This document shows positions 35,775-49,300 of a DNA stretch of 64,000 nucleotides, piece by piece. The first letter of the stretch is position 1. Every line of letters begins with the position of its first letter. The stretch comes from Gautieria morchelliformis (taxonomy: Eukaryota; Basidiomycota; Agaricomycetes; Gomphales; Gomphaceae), in contig WHVA01000083.1 of assembly GCA_015179125.1 (NCBI GenBank), positions 124,001 to 188,000 of the forward strand, in the 5' to 3' direction. The notes beneath the pieces were generated by a model. The model ran no database searches, had not been told where the DNA came from, and worked only from the letters and a program-made list of their open reading frames with translations. Both the position numbers and the translations under genes were made by a program.

Positions 35775-38700
35775 TCAATCCCACTGCATCTGCGCAGCGT
35801 ACTCCCTTATCCGCGACACGTATCTGGGTTGAATTTCGTCTCCTGCTCCTGTGGCAACCTTAAGGATGATCTCGCTGACACCTGTCGACCCTAGGATATC
35901 CTAGCGGCAGGTGGGCATAAGATTGACGCATAGATAACTTGGCAGTGCTTACGACATGGTCACCAGTTGTAGCGCCGCCTCGTGGTATATTCGCCTGAGG
36001 AGAGTGAGGGAGCTGTAAACAGTGACGACGGTGAAGGTGCAGAAATTCAAGAATACACAGAGCTCGCCAACCTCATATGTTATGACGGATATATTTGCGG
36101 GGTTCCAGCGCGATCGCTTCCAGCCTTCCACACAAATCCCGCCTAAAGATATCAATGCCACAGTTCCATCACCTTCACCAGTTCGCACACCATTCTTGAC
36201 CTGATGTTCATAATGAGCACCAAATTCGACTCCGACTCTAAAGCAAATAATGCAACACACCTTGGGAATGGAGGTATCGCTCGAAACCTCAATATCAATC
36301 CAGCTCTTTCGCGATAACGGCATGTCTAGCGGTGGGCGTGGAGTCAAACAATCAGTGGAATTGGAGCACATAGGGCTTATGGCGTCCGCATCTAATGTCT
36401 CGTCGAACTGGTATTCACCCCGCGCATACCTGTGAAACCACATATAGATACGTAGAGGGGAACAGCGAACATCTTACCAGTATGATCGCTGATCAGGCGT
36501 ATCGTGGAAATAAGCAGCAAAGCAAAGTGAAACCACCAGACTTGCCTCAGTCTCTTTGCCGTGACCATAGACGCAATAAATCTTCATCGAAGGTGCATGT
36601 GGCAATCTGCATTTCTGTGATTAAAAGTACAGCGCTGCCGTGATATCAGGCATACCTCGTTTCCAAGGGGTTAGTCCACTTTGTGTGATTTCGATCATTC
36701 TCAGCGAGCACTGTCTCATCTCGCTCGATGCCAAACGAGTAATTTGTCGCCATCATCCTCTGATCAGTTGCAAGTAAGGAGCCGTTATTCTAGAGGCCCT
36801 GGAAACACTACCTGAAAGGTGCTCGGGGTATGTTCCAAGATAAAATTGGACGCCTCGTCAGCCGTGAGGTTCCTTAACCCAGGGTCATGAACCCCACTGA
36901 TGGGTCGGAAGGCAACGAACTGGCCGTGTGTCTGCCAGGCATTCGGTAGATCGTCTGCAGCCCAGGTAGTATTGCCCCACACCGATGCTCCTCCCTATTC
37001 ACAGATCGGTGGGAGTGCTTAAAACCCATATTCTGTGATAATGTATCCACACACTTTTATCCACATACTGGCACTGCCAGCCCAGCTTCTGAAAAGCTTA
37101 GCACGCTCCGCGCGTGAAAAGAAACGCTCCAACACTGCCCACGACTATGAGTAAAAACGTAGCAGATCAATGAAAGGACTGACCATAGGCACCTGCAGGG
37201 TTAACCTGGACTGTATCCTTCATTTCACCAGAAAGAAACGCGGTCATAGCTTTAGGCTGCGATGGGGAAGTTTGATAGGCTGTAACGTTACAAACATAAG
37301 AAACTGACGACACCCTTAATTTATTAAAACAGTGGTCAGGAACGAAGGAGCAAACGGTGGTCTAGATACAAACCAGATGTGTACCTGCAACAGACACAAA
37401 AGCTTCTATATGATTCTTGAATCAATTTGTGAGTAAATATGCAGGGTTAACAGCACCCGTCAGTACCGACCTCGACCCAATCGACACCTCCGTTCCCATA
37501 ACCCTCAGCCTCTACCCATTTTAAGCTAATAAGGGGTTCGTTTCGAAGCTTGTTGTATCATTCATAAGAGTTATAACTCACAAATACTACGTCACTTCCG
37601 GTGAATCAGAGCCCAAAATCGCTAGTACAGATGGTCTTACCAGCACCACCTAGACAACGCAATTAAAATGAAGGATAAGCATGGGCGTCGATAACAGAAG
37701 CGAACGGACAGTTGATCCCATGGAGTGCGCAGCAATCACTACCTTGCACCCTTCCCTTTGCCTAGTAATAGGTCAATACTATTTGAGGTGATTTCCAAGA
37801 CAAGAGGACATGTTATACTTGAAACTTTCAATAGTCGTCTTGAGACGACTGAAATAACCATCCCTGACTTCCAGGTTATAATATGAGAGCCGCCAGTCGT
37901 AAGCGGCGAGACTGAGCAAGTTGGTGTCATAGCCGACGGCAGCCAAATTCTCGATGATTTTGGACCTTGAAGATATATTGATTGAGCGATAAAATGGATC
38001 GGGAATGACATGTACCATATCCAATAGCCTGCCTCACGTGTTAGTCATGCACTCATCACATTAAATGATAGACGTACCCTGAATGAAGGAGCTTGCAGCA
38101 TCAATCCCCTGCACGGCTCGGAGTTTAATGCCCGGAGGATCCAGACCCGTTTCTGGATCAAGCATCAAGGCTGAAATCCATTTTTCGCGGTTGAGCATCA
38201 CTTGGGTAAGCATACTAGTCGAGTCGTGGAGGCAGATACGGCTCAGCAAAGTATCACGAACTGAACTCGTGAAGAAACATACTGATACCCTCCCCAGAGT
38301 TTCTCGCGAAAGTAACTTCGATAATCAGGCGAGGTCGACCATGATTCAAGTCCCTTGAGTGCAGAAGGGTGTCAATTTACGAATTTGGTCGCAAAGTTCA
38401 CTCTCACTGTAGAAACAATTCCAGGGACCAAGACAACCGGGTGCCGTGGCCTTAGACCACGTATATGCATAGTCTCTCCGACCAGAAACTCTCGACCGTC
38501 GTTGTTCAGTTTCCATGGTTCAGGGATCTGGCTTCTGACTTTACTCCACTCTGACTCAATACTCGCCCAATCGAGTTCAGGAAACCGTGGCAATCCGTAT
38601 TGGTCGAGTAGGAAAAGTATGCGGGCGTGGTACGGTGATGTCACGAAAACACATAGCACCGCGCCCACTGTCCAATAGGGGCTCTAGGGTGAGCAAATTG

Positions 38701-38951
38701 ATTGATGAATTTCAACCTCACATATGACGCCAAGCGGAAACAAGACTTTTCGCGAGGTCCAAATTGAATACTACGGAGAAGGTCCTCGTCAGTACATGAT
38801 TCGTATTTACTGTAACGCGATAGAACTTCCGCGAACTCACATGTCGCGTCGCCTTTTGGCGCTTTTTAACTCGGACATCTGTCTGTTTGTCGTTAGCACT
38901 CGAGGTGGACGGAGACGAGCGCGTCGGCGGTCGTCGCTGCGATAACACCAT
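35775..38951 (-). CDS. LRO1: Phospholipid:diacylglycerol acyltransferase (PDAT)
   Basis: LCAT-family enzyme that moves an acyl chain from a phospholipid to diacylglycerol, making triacylglycerol at the ER. The start at 38951 gives a basic, Ser-rich N-terminus (MVLSQRRPPTRSSPSTSSAN) and a first donor after ATRH. A single membrane segment (YWTVGAVLCVFVTS) precedes the lumenal domain. Motifs: LRPRHPVVLVPGIVST, the lipase nucleophile elbow AHSMG (Ser codon at 37724-37722), DWRLSYYNLEVRDGYF, NGVRTGEGDGTVALISLGG with the catalytic Asp, and the terminal RIREYAAQMQWD. Many short introns, not all placed. It converges on the TMEM184-like gene (205 bp) and diverges from TFC3 (96 bp). Confidence 0.92.
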
Positions 38952-39047
38952 ATTAGATACTGTCTAGCGGCTGACTCCCAATCGTCACTCAGACGCCTGC
39001 TCTGGAACGGCTTATTACATAAGATATCGATTCCTGTCCTATCAATT

Positions 39048-42000
39048 ATGGAGGAGCTTTTACAACACTGTATGAGGGAGTTGGCTTTTGACGGGGATCT
39101 AGGTGAGCACTCTAATCCCTTGTGTGCGCGGCGGTTCGATTCCGGCTGTCACCAGTGGGGTTCGACCCCAGCTGAAGCCATAAAATTTTGTTACCTTGCG
39201 ACTAACCTATCTTGCATCCTATGTAGGTTGTGATGTATCTCGCTTGCGGGTTTTTATACAGGGTTTCTACGCGTCGCAGCGACCTTCAGGTACTCAAAAT
39301 GTTGATGATGAATTCCATACCTTCGTATGGGCACTTCTCGTTCGCCAGCCCTCGGTTCGTGTTGGCCTTGTACCCGATGGAGGTGCGCTTGAAGTGTACA
39401 TTGCCCCACGAATGAGCAACAGGAAAGCTGTGGCGAAACCCAAGAAAAAACGATTAGATCCAGAACCTGCACCGTTTCCTGCCCTGGATGGAGGTCCTGG
39501 ACATAGTGTAGTAATCGACGACCCAGCGACGGAATCATTTCTTGGACGTTTGCAACCTATCCCAGAAATGGCTACAGGCTCACTGGAGTCTCTTGTTGCA
39601 AAGTATGGTGACAGCCTGCGTGTTGCTGTTGACCCTGAGGCATGCTTTCGGGCGATAACCGGCACCCATATTCGTGTTCGTGTTTCTTATGGCTTAGAAT
39701 CGTTGATATGGTTAAATTTATTTCACAGCCAGCAAAATTAAGTCCAATGGTTTACACCGCACTTCAGCTCATCAGTCGCGGCAGAGAGGCTGGACTAAGT
39801 GTCGTTGACCTCGGGAAAAAGACGGGATATGATCAGAAGACTTGCTTCTACTTGGTCTTACAATTGCTCTCCCTGGATCTCGTGTACGGCCTCCCAATGC
39901 TCTTCTATCCTAGGCCCCACACTGATTGCAGCCCTGGTTCATTTGCAGCGTTAAACTCAGTAAAGGTGGGCCTGGCGGTGGGAATTTCTGCATTCACAAG
40001 TACTTCTATTCGCGAAGCGCCTTCTGGAAGAGTGTTCGTCTCGAAGAGAATATGGACCAAGACAACATCTCCCGGCAAAATGAGATATCCCCCGAACATG
40101 AAATCTCGCCTTCTAAGCTTCAGTTTGATCCGATTGACTCACGACATTTAGCCAGCACTGAACTGATCAAGTCCCGTGTAGTCAAACTGCTCAAGTACTC
40201 GGAGAATGGTTTGCATTCGTACCTAAATCTCGTCGTTGCTATTGTAAGCTCTGCTTATTTGATTCTATAAATACACGCAGCTAAGATACTTCGAAGGGGT
40301 TCGCAAAACCTACTAAGCGGGATAGACGATGCTTCAGCAGTCGAGTCCGAGAATTGATAAAGGATAAGATCATCGAGAAGGTTATTGTACCGAAGTTGCA
40401 TGGCTCATCAAGCGTTCTCTGCATTCGCCTAGTGGCAGATCCTCGAACTGAGGGTACTGAGGGCATTGTCGTGCAACCTGGAGACGTAGGAGAGGAGGAA
40501 CAAGAAGGAAATGCCTTGGAGGATAAGGGTCCGTTTTTTCTTAGTCATTGTATGGCCGATTTGATATATCGATTGCTCACTCTAGATCAAAAACCATCTT
40601 TAATGCCTGTTATGAATATGACTATCCATAGGCAGATATTGAAATTGCTTGAACAAGCAGGATCCGAGGGCTTGACTCTACATGTAATTTGCCGAATCTA
40701 ATGTGCTTCTCATTGCCTGACGCTCATCACAGGACATCTCGTCTCGTCTCGGAAATTTCGATAAGCGTACGGTGGAGCTCATCTTATATCGTTTAGAGCG
40801 TTTTCCACCCCCACCCCATCTGGCAGATCTAGCTGCCTGTGATTTCATCGAGAACCACGGTCGCGAACGACGTCATCGTTATTATACACTTACAGGCTAC
40901 CTTTCTTTTATCCGCGGCGAGAATATCGATGACGCTGGACTTACAAGTAGATATACATCCATGGACATCAGCCAGAGCGGTGGATTCTTTCACCAGTCCG
41001 ACCATATCTTCTATAAGGATTCCGCGGCCTTGATCGACTTCGAGGACGAGTTCAAGGATAAGATGAAAGGTCCTGCTCCGCGAAAGATGGGACGGCCACG
41101 GAAAGGTGATTCTAAGCCGCCGAATGAGAATTCAGTCAGGAAGGACAAGGACAAGAAGTTAACTTCTAAGCCACGAGGGAAACCAACTAAAGCCCCCGGC
41201 CTTCCAAGGACTTGTGGAGAACAAGCTCAGTCGAGCAGCGATAAGACCGCTCAACAAGGAAGGAAGCGGAAGCGGAAAGATGAACCTGAACTAGGGTCTT
41301 CGAATTCGGAATTGCATCAACCGCCGAAGAAGAAGCGAGTCGTACAGAAAAGCTCGACGCAACGCAATAAGTCTGCCGCAGCCCCGATGGATAGGAGCGA
41401 GGGCACATCTATGCGGATTCCAGAACCGCCAAGACACAGTGGCTCAGAGGCTCTTGCTATTCCTCTGGTAGAGGGCACGGCGTCCCGAGTTACTAGTCTA
41501 GATATCGCAGGTATATTAAAGCATATCAACTCGACTCATGATCAGAGAAAGCTTATATGGACAACTCACTCTAGGCACCCCAACAACATTTGATCGGGAC
41601 ACTGAGATGTCCCTAAACGAGACACCCCAAGTACCCATTCCCTCAGGTTTCTCCGCACATATGGAGGGGATGATATCCCACATAGACGAGAATAGTGCCG
41701 AATCTCTAGAACTACACCAAAGGTCAAAGCCTGTATCTTTGCTAACGGTAAATTCCATGCATTATTTTCCTTCGTTCTCTGATCGCTGTGTCAGTCTGTC
41801 TCTCAAGACCTTCTACCCTCTAAGCCTAGGCAAGCAACTGGATCAAAGAGAAGTGGCGATGCGATGACTGATGGTCTCTCTCGCCTTGACGATCACCCCG
41901 CAAAACGTCGAAAATCTGGACGGCCGAAACGCCTCCACGATTTAGTCAACATATCACTGCTGCGTGCCGAAAATGAAGTTATGCGTGTGGTAGCCGAACT

Positions 42001-45000
42001 TGGGGGCATCGCCAGCATATCTACAAAAGAGTTTTCAGAGAACTACGCACATGTCTTATCATCAATGGTCGAAGCTGGAGAACCGACCAGCATGCCTATT
42101 GACAATCAGCATGACAGGCGGACTATCCGCAAACTTGTGGAGAGACTAGTTGACCGCGGAAAACTCAAGATGTTAACCACAACTGTCACAAGTCTTGTAG
42201 CTCAATCCCGCCTAGCGACATTGATATACGAACCATCAGTTGCGCAAGAAAAACTCGACCAATTTGTATTGGCCCTTCGGGAGGACATTCCGGTGTCTAG
42301 TACTCCTCTTCATAGGAAGCTTGATCAGCCCATGCATTACACACGTCCAAAGGTTCGCCGCGCCCGTCCGGTTTTCAGTCAGGATAGGATTCTTGGAGAT
42401 GGAGCTGGACAAGATAGCGACCGCCGGGATATTGACTTGTTAGAACAGGACGACAACACTATACGCGCGGGATTCCTGTCCGAAGCGCAGGTAGTAGCCC
42501 AACTGTATGGTTACTTGGTTGGGATGGCAAGAAGGGCACGGGAATTGCATCAATTTACACTCGCCCATTTACAGTCTCCTGATCTTTCATCTTACATCGT
42601 CTCCCGGTCTGAAAGGATCGTTGCATTGCCTTTCTTCTTCCATGATATCCCGGTGTCCACATACTGTGCCCTTGTATCGGTCACAGATTATAGTCCGGAA
42701 CTCTCGCAATTGATGAGAACATCGGACGGTCGTCAAACACCTGTCAGAGATCTGTCACAGGACCTTGGCGATCAGTTGAAGATTGGGAAGGCAACGGCGC
42801 GAGGCAAGGTCCTTGTTCTCTTGAAGGTACTGACTGCATTGAAACTGGTTACGCCGTTGCAACCATCGGACATCACTACACCCTATTTATCGTGCGAACC
42901 AAACGGTGCTCATCCTGCTCGCTTTGACATCGCACCGACACCCCGAAACAACGTTACGACTGGAGTGGCATTGTCGTATTGGCAATTCAATGACATTGCG
43001 CCGATTTACCTTTACTCGCAAAGTAATTCGTGCCCACCGTCCTTTCATCGTGATATGTTTGTACGAACCGCAGACGAAAGTATGCCATTTTGGATCGAGT
43101 TGGAAAATGCTTTCTTGAAGAACCATGGTTCTGTTCCCGAATCATCCATGGACAGTATTACGGGCCCTTGTGTTTGCTCTCCCCAAGTTATCCGTACGTT
43201 GCGAAAACGACGGTCCTGGGCTTCATCGTATGTCTTATCCCGGAGCCAAAAGCAATACTTACAACAAAAATGGACTGATCCACTGACGAATTACACTCCC
43301 TTGTCTGACGAAGATGGGGGCCGTACCTGTCTGGAACATATTTGCAACATCACTTTAGCGCCACTCGACACTCTGTACGCCTTCTTTGTTGACATAGACG
43401 ATGTTTTCGCGAAGGAAATCACAAGAATCACTGGGAGAGATCAACGTTCAAGAGAGAATCATCGAGAGCGTCAAGCCACAGAAGACAGGGCTTTATTAGC
43501 AAAGAAAGCAACAGAGGCACGACAGCACCTCGAGGCAAACTGGGATGCACTCGTCTCACGAGTTGATTCGGGCCCCTTACCTCCTGGCTCTTCCACAAAG
43601 CTGAAGGCACTTCGAACACAATATTTACAGTCGAGAGCTACGTTGACAATTCACCAATGGGAAAACGCTGTAACAGAAGCGATATCCGGCTCAAAACAAG
43701 GGAAAAACAATCTAGTCTTGCCCTCTTTACGTTCCAATCCTCGTAAGCCGTCTCGCACCGGACCATCGAGGCTCTTGCCAGTGACGTCGGAACAGCCTAA
43801 GTCTATTAGTGAGCTTATCCAGCACTACACGGACAAGGTGACTCCGGGGCAGAAAGCGCCGTCAAAGAAGAAGAAAGGCATGAAGTCTGATGGTAAGAAT
43901 CTTGTCGCCAGCATGAATGTCTCTTTATGGTTCATTTCACAGCAGGCAACGCCAACGAGGAGTCCATCACCATACCAGAACCTCCGCGTCGACAACGGTT
44001 CCAGTGGACAGCAGAGTACGATGAACTGGCACGCGATGTGTCTGTCATAATCAGAGCTCGTTGCCGAACCTGGCACCGCATGGACTGGACAGCACTGGAC
44101 CAGCTCTTTCCGTTCTTGCCTCGCAATAGTGTCAGACAGCGCCTCGTAACACTCAGACAAGAAGCTGGAGCCGAACCTTACCTTCGCGTCCTTGAAGATA
44201 GATGGCACAAACTTTGGCTGGAATATAAGGGTACAGAGACGCTACCTGATGATAACCCTGGCCACCCATCTGACTTTGACGCCATTGCACACGTCGAATT
44301 CCTCCGAAAGTACATCGACAAACGGGCCCTGTGAGTGTCTGTACCCTTCAGTTGAGCCCTTTTATTCATGAGCTATATGCGACAGGAGAGCTGGGTTGCC
44401 CGATGCCGACGTCCGCCATGAAACCGGTGCAGTGCTCACCAAGGATATTGCTGACTTCTTGTCAAGATGGGAGGTGGAAGAACATGCCAGGGCGACCAGC
44501 AAGATGGACTTCATGTGGAGCTCTATTGGGGATGAACATAGGGAGAAGACACTATTGGGAGAAGCTTTCTCAACAACACTGGCTTCCCCTCCAAAGCCCC
44601 CTCCTACTGACTCTCTTTTGAATGGCGTGGCTGAGTCTGTACTTAAGGTTAGTCTCAATCAATATCTACCTGTCACCCTTTACTTACATCAGAGTCAAGA
44701 TGTCATTAACAACACCTGATGAAGACTATGTCGCCGAAGATGCTGCGCTCTTACTTGGTGGTGTTGGACAGCAAGAGGTTCGTCGGGCTTCAGAGGATCT
44801 GCTATCCCGAGGTGTCATAGCAGAAGTAGGCAACAGCCGTCGTAAGACACCGGGAAGAAAGTTGAAGATATCTGACTTGTGTGTTTAAGCTCGATTTCTG
44901 CTACTCTTTTGTTGTTCTAACTACACCGGTGAACCCAGAAACAAAGACGCACTTGGGGGTTCCTTCCGTCGCGATATCGTGGTAGATGCTCGCGCCATTG

Positions 45001-46203
45001 AAGATGTCATCGAAGATGATGTTGATAACTGGAGGGAATGGCCACGCGTTTGCACTGACGGGGAAATGACAGCGTTCATAGAATTGGTCTCAGAAGGAAG
45101 GGTGTGTATTCTCTCCGAGACTTTGTGTTCCAACTACTCTACATGGCGGAAACAGGTTGAATTTCATATTGACGTATCAGAGGCTGCTGCTCATCGACAG
45201 GAGTTGGACTGGAACAGCAAAAAAGTTGGTTAGTATTGCGTCAGCTAACTTGTTACCTCCTCAATTATACCCGTCATGCAGATGACGATCAGATTGAAAC
45301 TTCACTCACAATGCGCTGCCCTGCTCTTACGGCCGACCCTTCCGAAGGTCCATCGGCATCGCCAGTGCTCGCACAGGCAGCTGACATGGAACTCGATGGA
45401 CTAGGTTCAGAAGACCACGGTTCGAACTGTGGATTGCCTGCGCCTTGTCGCCAGTTGTCCAAAGGGATTATAACGTGCATGGCTTGCATTGACATGGACC
45501 AACAGGATATTCTCATGGCGTTAGAGCCCGAAGAGAGGGGCGTCTGTCTAGAAATTATTGAGAAGCTAGATAGGGCTGGACGTCATGGCCTGAGCTATGA
45601 ATCTTTTACTGTGAGCTGACCTGCCTCGTGGCCTCATCCTTCTGAGCCGTTTCCCATCTTTTAGACTGCTTCCTTGGGAGCGCAGGGTGTCCACGCAGCT
45701 GTTCGTCGTCTTACTTCCTCAAGGCACCCGCTCTGTTACTGGGTCGGATACGCTCAGCCTGTGTTAGTGAGCCGGCGGCATATACGAGATTGGACTGTCT
45801 CACTTCCAGACACACCTCTTCATTTTTTATTCCCTCGAAGATGGCTCAACATCAAGGGCGAACGTATGAATGACGTGTGGAACGCGGGCCTGCGTGCGGT
45901 GGCTGGGGTGCTTGTCGTTCGCCCGGGCATATCTCAGGTACTCTTGTTCGCGTTATATGCTATCAGCTATTCTCTTATGCTTCACCCTCATAGGCTGAAC
46001 TCAGACAAAGACTTGTATCAGTTTATGATCGTCAGGAGTTGAACGACCTGCTGGAGTATCTCTGCAAAGAAGAGATGGTCGTGAGACAGACAGAAGAGGA
46101 ACAGCTTATTTCCAAAGATATTCGGGAGATGGGCGGGGCAGATGAGCAGGCTGTATACTGGTCTTTGAATGCTGCGACTGGATCATGGTATTGCGTCGGA
46201 TAG
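39048..46203 (+). CDS. TFC3: TFIIIC B-block-binding subunit (tau138/Sfc3)
   Basis: Largest TFIIIC subunit, which recognises the B box of tRNA genes for RNA polymerase III. Exon 1 is 39048-39101; exon 2 starts after TATGTAG near 39228 and reads GCDVSRLRVFIQGFYASQRP. The B-block winged-helix domain is clear in exon 3 (MVYTALQLISRGREAGLSVV, KKTGYDQKTCFYLVLQLLSL). Later landmarks: FCIHKYFYSRSAFW, RTVELILYRLERFPPPPHLA, AT-hook-like GRPRKG and GRPKR, LHQFTLAHLQSPDLSSYIVS, and a SANT-like segment (RQRFQWTAEYDELARD). A long central exon covers about 41864-43890. The stop at 46201-46203 follows SWYCVG. About 15 exons. Two B-box sequences lie in intron 1. Confidence 0.92.
39133..39169 (+). promoter_or_regulatory. 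Two B-box-like sequences in TFC3 intron 1
   Basis: GGTTCGATTCC at 39133-39143 matches the Pol III B-box consensus GGTTCGANTCC exactly. GGTTCGACCCC at 39159-39169 differs at one consensus base and sits in a small hairpin (TGGGGTTCGACCCCA). A TTTT run follows at 39185-39188. No convincing A box and no complete tRNA fold is present, so this is not an annotated tRNA. TFIIIC binding is inferred from the motif. Confidence 0.55.
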
Positions 46204-46399
46204 CTATTCCCTGTCAAGTTTTTTTTTCAAGACGGTGTCTATTTCATTGTGTTGACAGGTCACACATACTACAGCAGTTATCACTAGTCGAGAGCAATGG
46301 CAATAATACAATACACTTCATAAGACGAGGAATACGGTAACAGAAGAGATGTCCAGAGTATCAACCACAATCATGTGCGTCCCAGCCCCGCAACAATGT

Positions 46400-49300
46400 C
46401 TAACGCGAGGCCGCAGTTGCTTCTCGAGGGAGAGGCGATGCGTTCGGGGGAGACGTGGACGAAGAACCCTTTGCCATCTCATCCTGTCGTTGCCAGATGA
46501 GCTCTGCCCACAAAGGATTTGGTGGTATGTGCCCGACCAATGCTCGGAAGACCTCAAGCCTGCAAAAGGGGTATATTATATTACGAGGTGGAAAGATGGA
46601 GCACAGCTAGCTCACCACCTGGCCTTGGCCTCGTCGTTGTCGGCAAAAAATGATATTTCCTCGTGGTTCGGAAAAATTAGTCGGAACGATCGCTCTACTC
46701 TATATACTTCGTCAAACTCGTTTCGGGAACGGGCAGCTGCAGCCAAAGAAAGACTGGTTAATGCAGGAAACATAGGATCGTCGTCCTCGACCGCTATCGC
46801 CTTCTTCAGATCAATGGTGGCAGTGGCCTTTTTCGTAACATCGTTAAAAGCCACCAGGTTAGAACCAATCACCCGAAGTAGACGTCGGCGCCAAGTCTAA
46901 CAGGGGAATTGTCATGTTGAACATGAAACAATGTAGGATGCTTTGCAACTTACTCTACAATCACCGCCATTTTGTGTCAGGATACCTTCGTGGTAAGTCA
47001 CTTTGTGCCAATTGATATGCCGTAGACCCCGATGGCATTCTTCCAAAGATTGTGGGAGTTTGTCTGGTTCAATGCCTGGCAAAGGAGGAAGTCGGAATAT
47101 TTGGAGTACGATCTCGCCCATTGTCCACGGATTCGCGACTGATGAGGAACTGGAGTTTCCCGTTCGTTGCCCTATGAGCGGGAAGCTCGACTCGAATAGA
47201 CGGGTGTCACAACGCTTCGCGATTTCCTTGAATGAGACAAATGCGCGAGCGAGAGTACCATCTGGCTTGAGATATCGTGCGATGTTATCTTCTACAGGTT
47301 CGGGTGTCGCACGCACCGCAGCCGCGACGGCGACCTTGTGTGTTTTCTTTGGACTAGAGCCAACCCCAAAGAATCCACGAACCCCGCCGCGTGATGATGG
47401 TGTCGGCGGCGCAGGGGCGACTGCAACTGTGGCCTGAGCTGGAGTATTTGACTTGGCCTGTGCAGTTATATGGGAATCGCGTCGAACTGTGAGAGTGAGC
47501 GTGAATTCAAGCTTGCTGTGTTCAATCCTGAAGCACACCAAAATGAGGGGACATGGTCTCTGACGTTGATTGGGACCTACAATTCGAATTCTTGCTCGAT
47601 TCGGGCGTCCCGGGCCAGCCGACACTCTGGAGTGGTGACATAGTGAATGCCGTTATTGAGAGTACACGTAAAGAAAGTCGGTTGGTTAGGTAGAGGAACA
47701 TTCACCCCTCTAATGCCGAGCACTAGGCAATTGTCCTTAGCAAGGACGTACACAGCAAATGGGGCGACATACCTTTTACAAAAACCTTGCCATGTGCCTT
47801 ACCAGGTTTATGCTGGGCTCTGTATTCCTTAATCTGGCGCGAGTACTCGTTCTAGTTAGCTTAACCGTGAGTACTCTTCGAATATATCAATTTCAATAAC
47901 CGACGACTTGCCATGTCAGATGGTCGCCGAACAGTACGCCATGCCTTCCCGTTGTCAATATCGCCCGCCTGGCTCATATGGGACACCTTGTCGTCTGAGG
48001 ACGCATAAATGGTATTCTCCCGCTCACGAAGTTTATACATGCGCTACAATGGATCTTGAAGTCAACAGGGTGAAGGAAGTGCGAGGAGCGACCCACGTTT
48101 TGTCCTTGACTGTAGGCTTTTTTCTTATCTTGAGTTCCCGATCGATGAGGTCACCAAGGGCCTGCACTTCATCCTCTTGCTCGAGGGGCATATCCAGCAG
48201 GTGTGTATTGTGATCATCTCTTAGGCGGCCGGCGCGCCTCTGCGACGCAGGTCTCTGAAACAGACTTGAGCCATCAGAAAGGATGGTGAGAAAACACTTA
48301 CACTACTTCCAAGATCTTCAGCATCACCTGTAGAAAGACTGCGCCGTCGACTAGGCCGTCCTTCGTGATATGTCGCAGGTCGTTCATATTCAGATCGCAT
48401 TTCGCGCCTACGAGCTTTAACAAACTCATCCCTTTGTTGGATCGCAGAATCGTCCTTCGGGGGAACGGGCGGAGGAATTGAATTGTTTGTCGTAGTGGAG
48501 GCTGTTGAAGAAGAGCGCACGAGAAAAGTGTCGTCCCTGACGGACTGAGGAAGCTGTGAAGGTGCATGTTGGGGTGGATGCGAATCTCTGGAAGGGGGAG
48601 TGCGTAGGTGTCGGGAGAGGATGGGTCAAAGAAAAGAGGAGGCAGGGTGAGAGAGCTCGAAGACTCTGCAGCAAGTTGGGGATCTTTACGAGCCACCCGG
48701 GGAGGAGTCGATGTCTGCATATGCAGATTGCCATGCTCGAGATCGGAAATCGAGAGGTCCAGTTCCGGATTGTCCAGCACGCTCGTGTCTGAACGGTCGA
48801 CACTTTTCGCAAGAAGCAGACTGCCATCACTGTCGACGGATACGGGAGTGTCAGACAAATCCGTCACCGGTTTGAGAGGTACTGCGCTGTCATAGTTATT
48901 TGGAATAGAAGGTTGACGACAGTAGTCATTATCCATCGGCGGGGTGATAGGGCCATGAGTTTCCTCATCAATGCCCCCGACTTCTGACATCTGGGGCATG
49001 TTAACGTGGACAGGTTTCTCTTTCAGCTGTTCGCGAACACCCATATCCTCGCTGATGGATTTCGCTTCAACGTCAGCACTTACGTCCACAACGCTTGTAT
49101 TGACATTTGCGCTCATATCCCCTTCGGTGGCTGTTTCCGTGTCCATGCTTCCACCCTCGGTAGGCTCGATCCCAAACCCAGATTCAACTCCAAGCATCAG
49201 TCTGTCCAGAGCGCTATGCATCTCGCCCAGGTCAATACCTGGATCACTAAGGTCAAACGGGGCAGTCATTCCAAGGTCAATCTGGTCAGAGACCACATGC

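Noticed and set aside
39100..39230. A tRNA gene in intron 1 of TFC3
   Set aside because: Only B-box/T-arm-like sequence is present; there is no A box, D arm or anticodon arm, and the acceptor stem cannot pair.
45415..45435. B-box-like GGTTCGAACTG in TFC3 coding sequence
   Set aside because: It lacks the final CC of the consensus and lies in an exon, so it is likely codon-driven chance.
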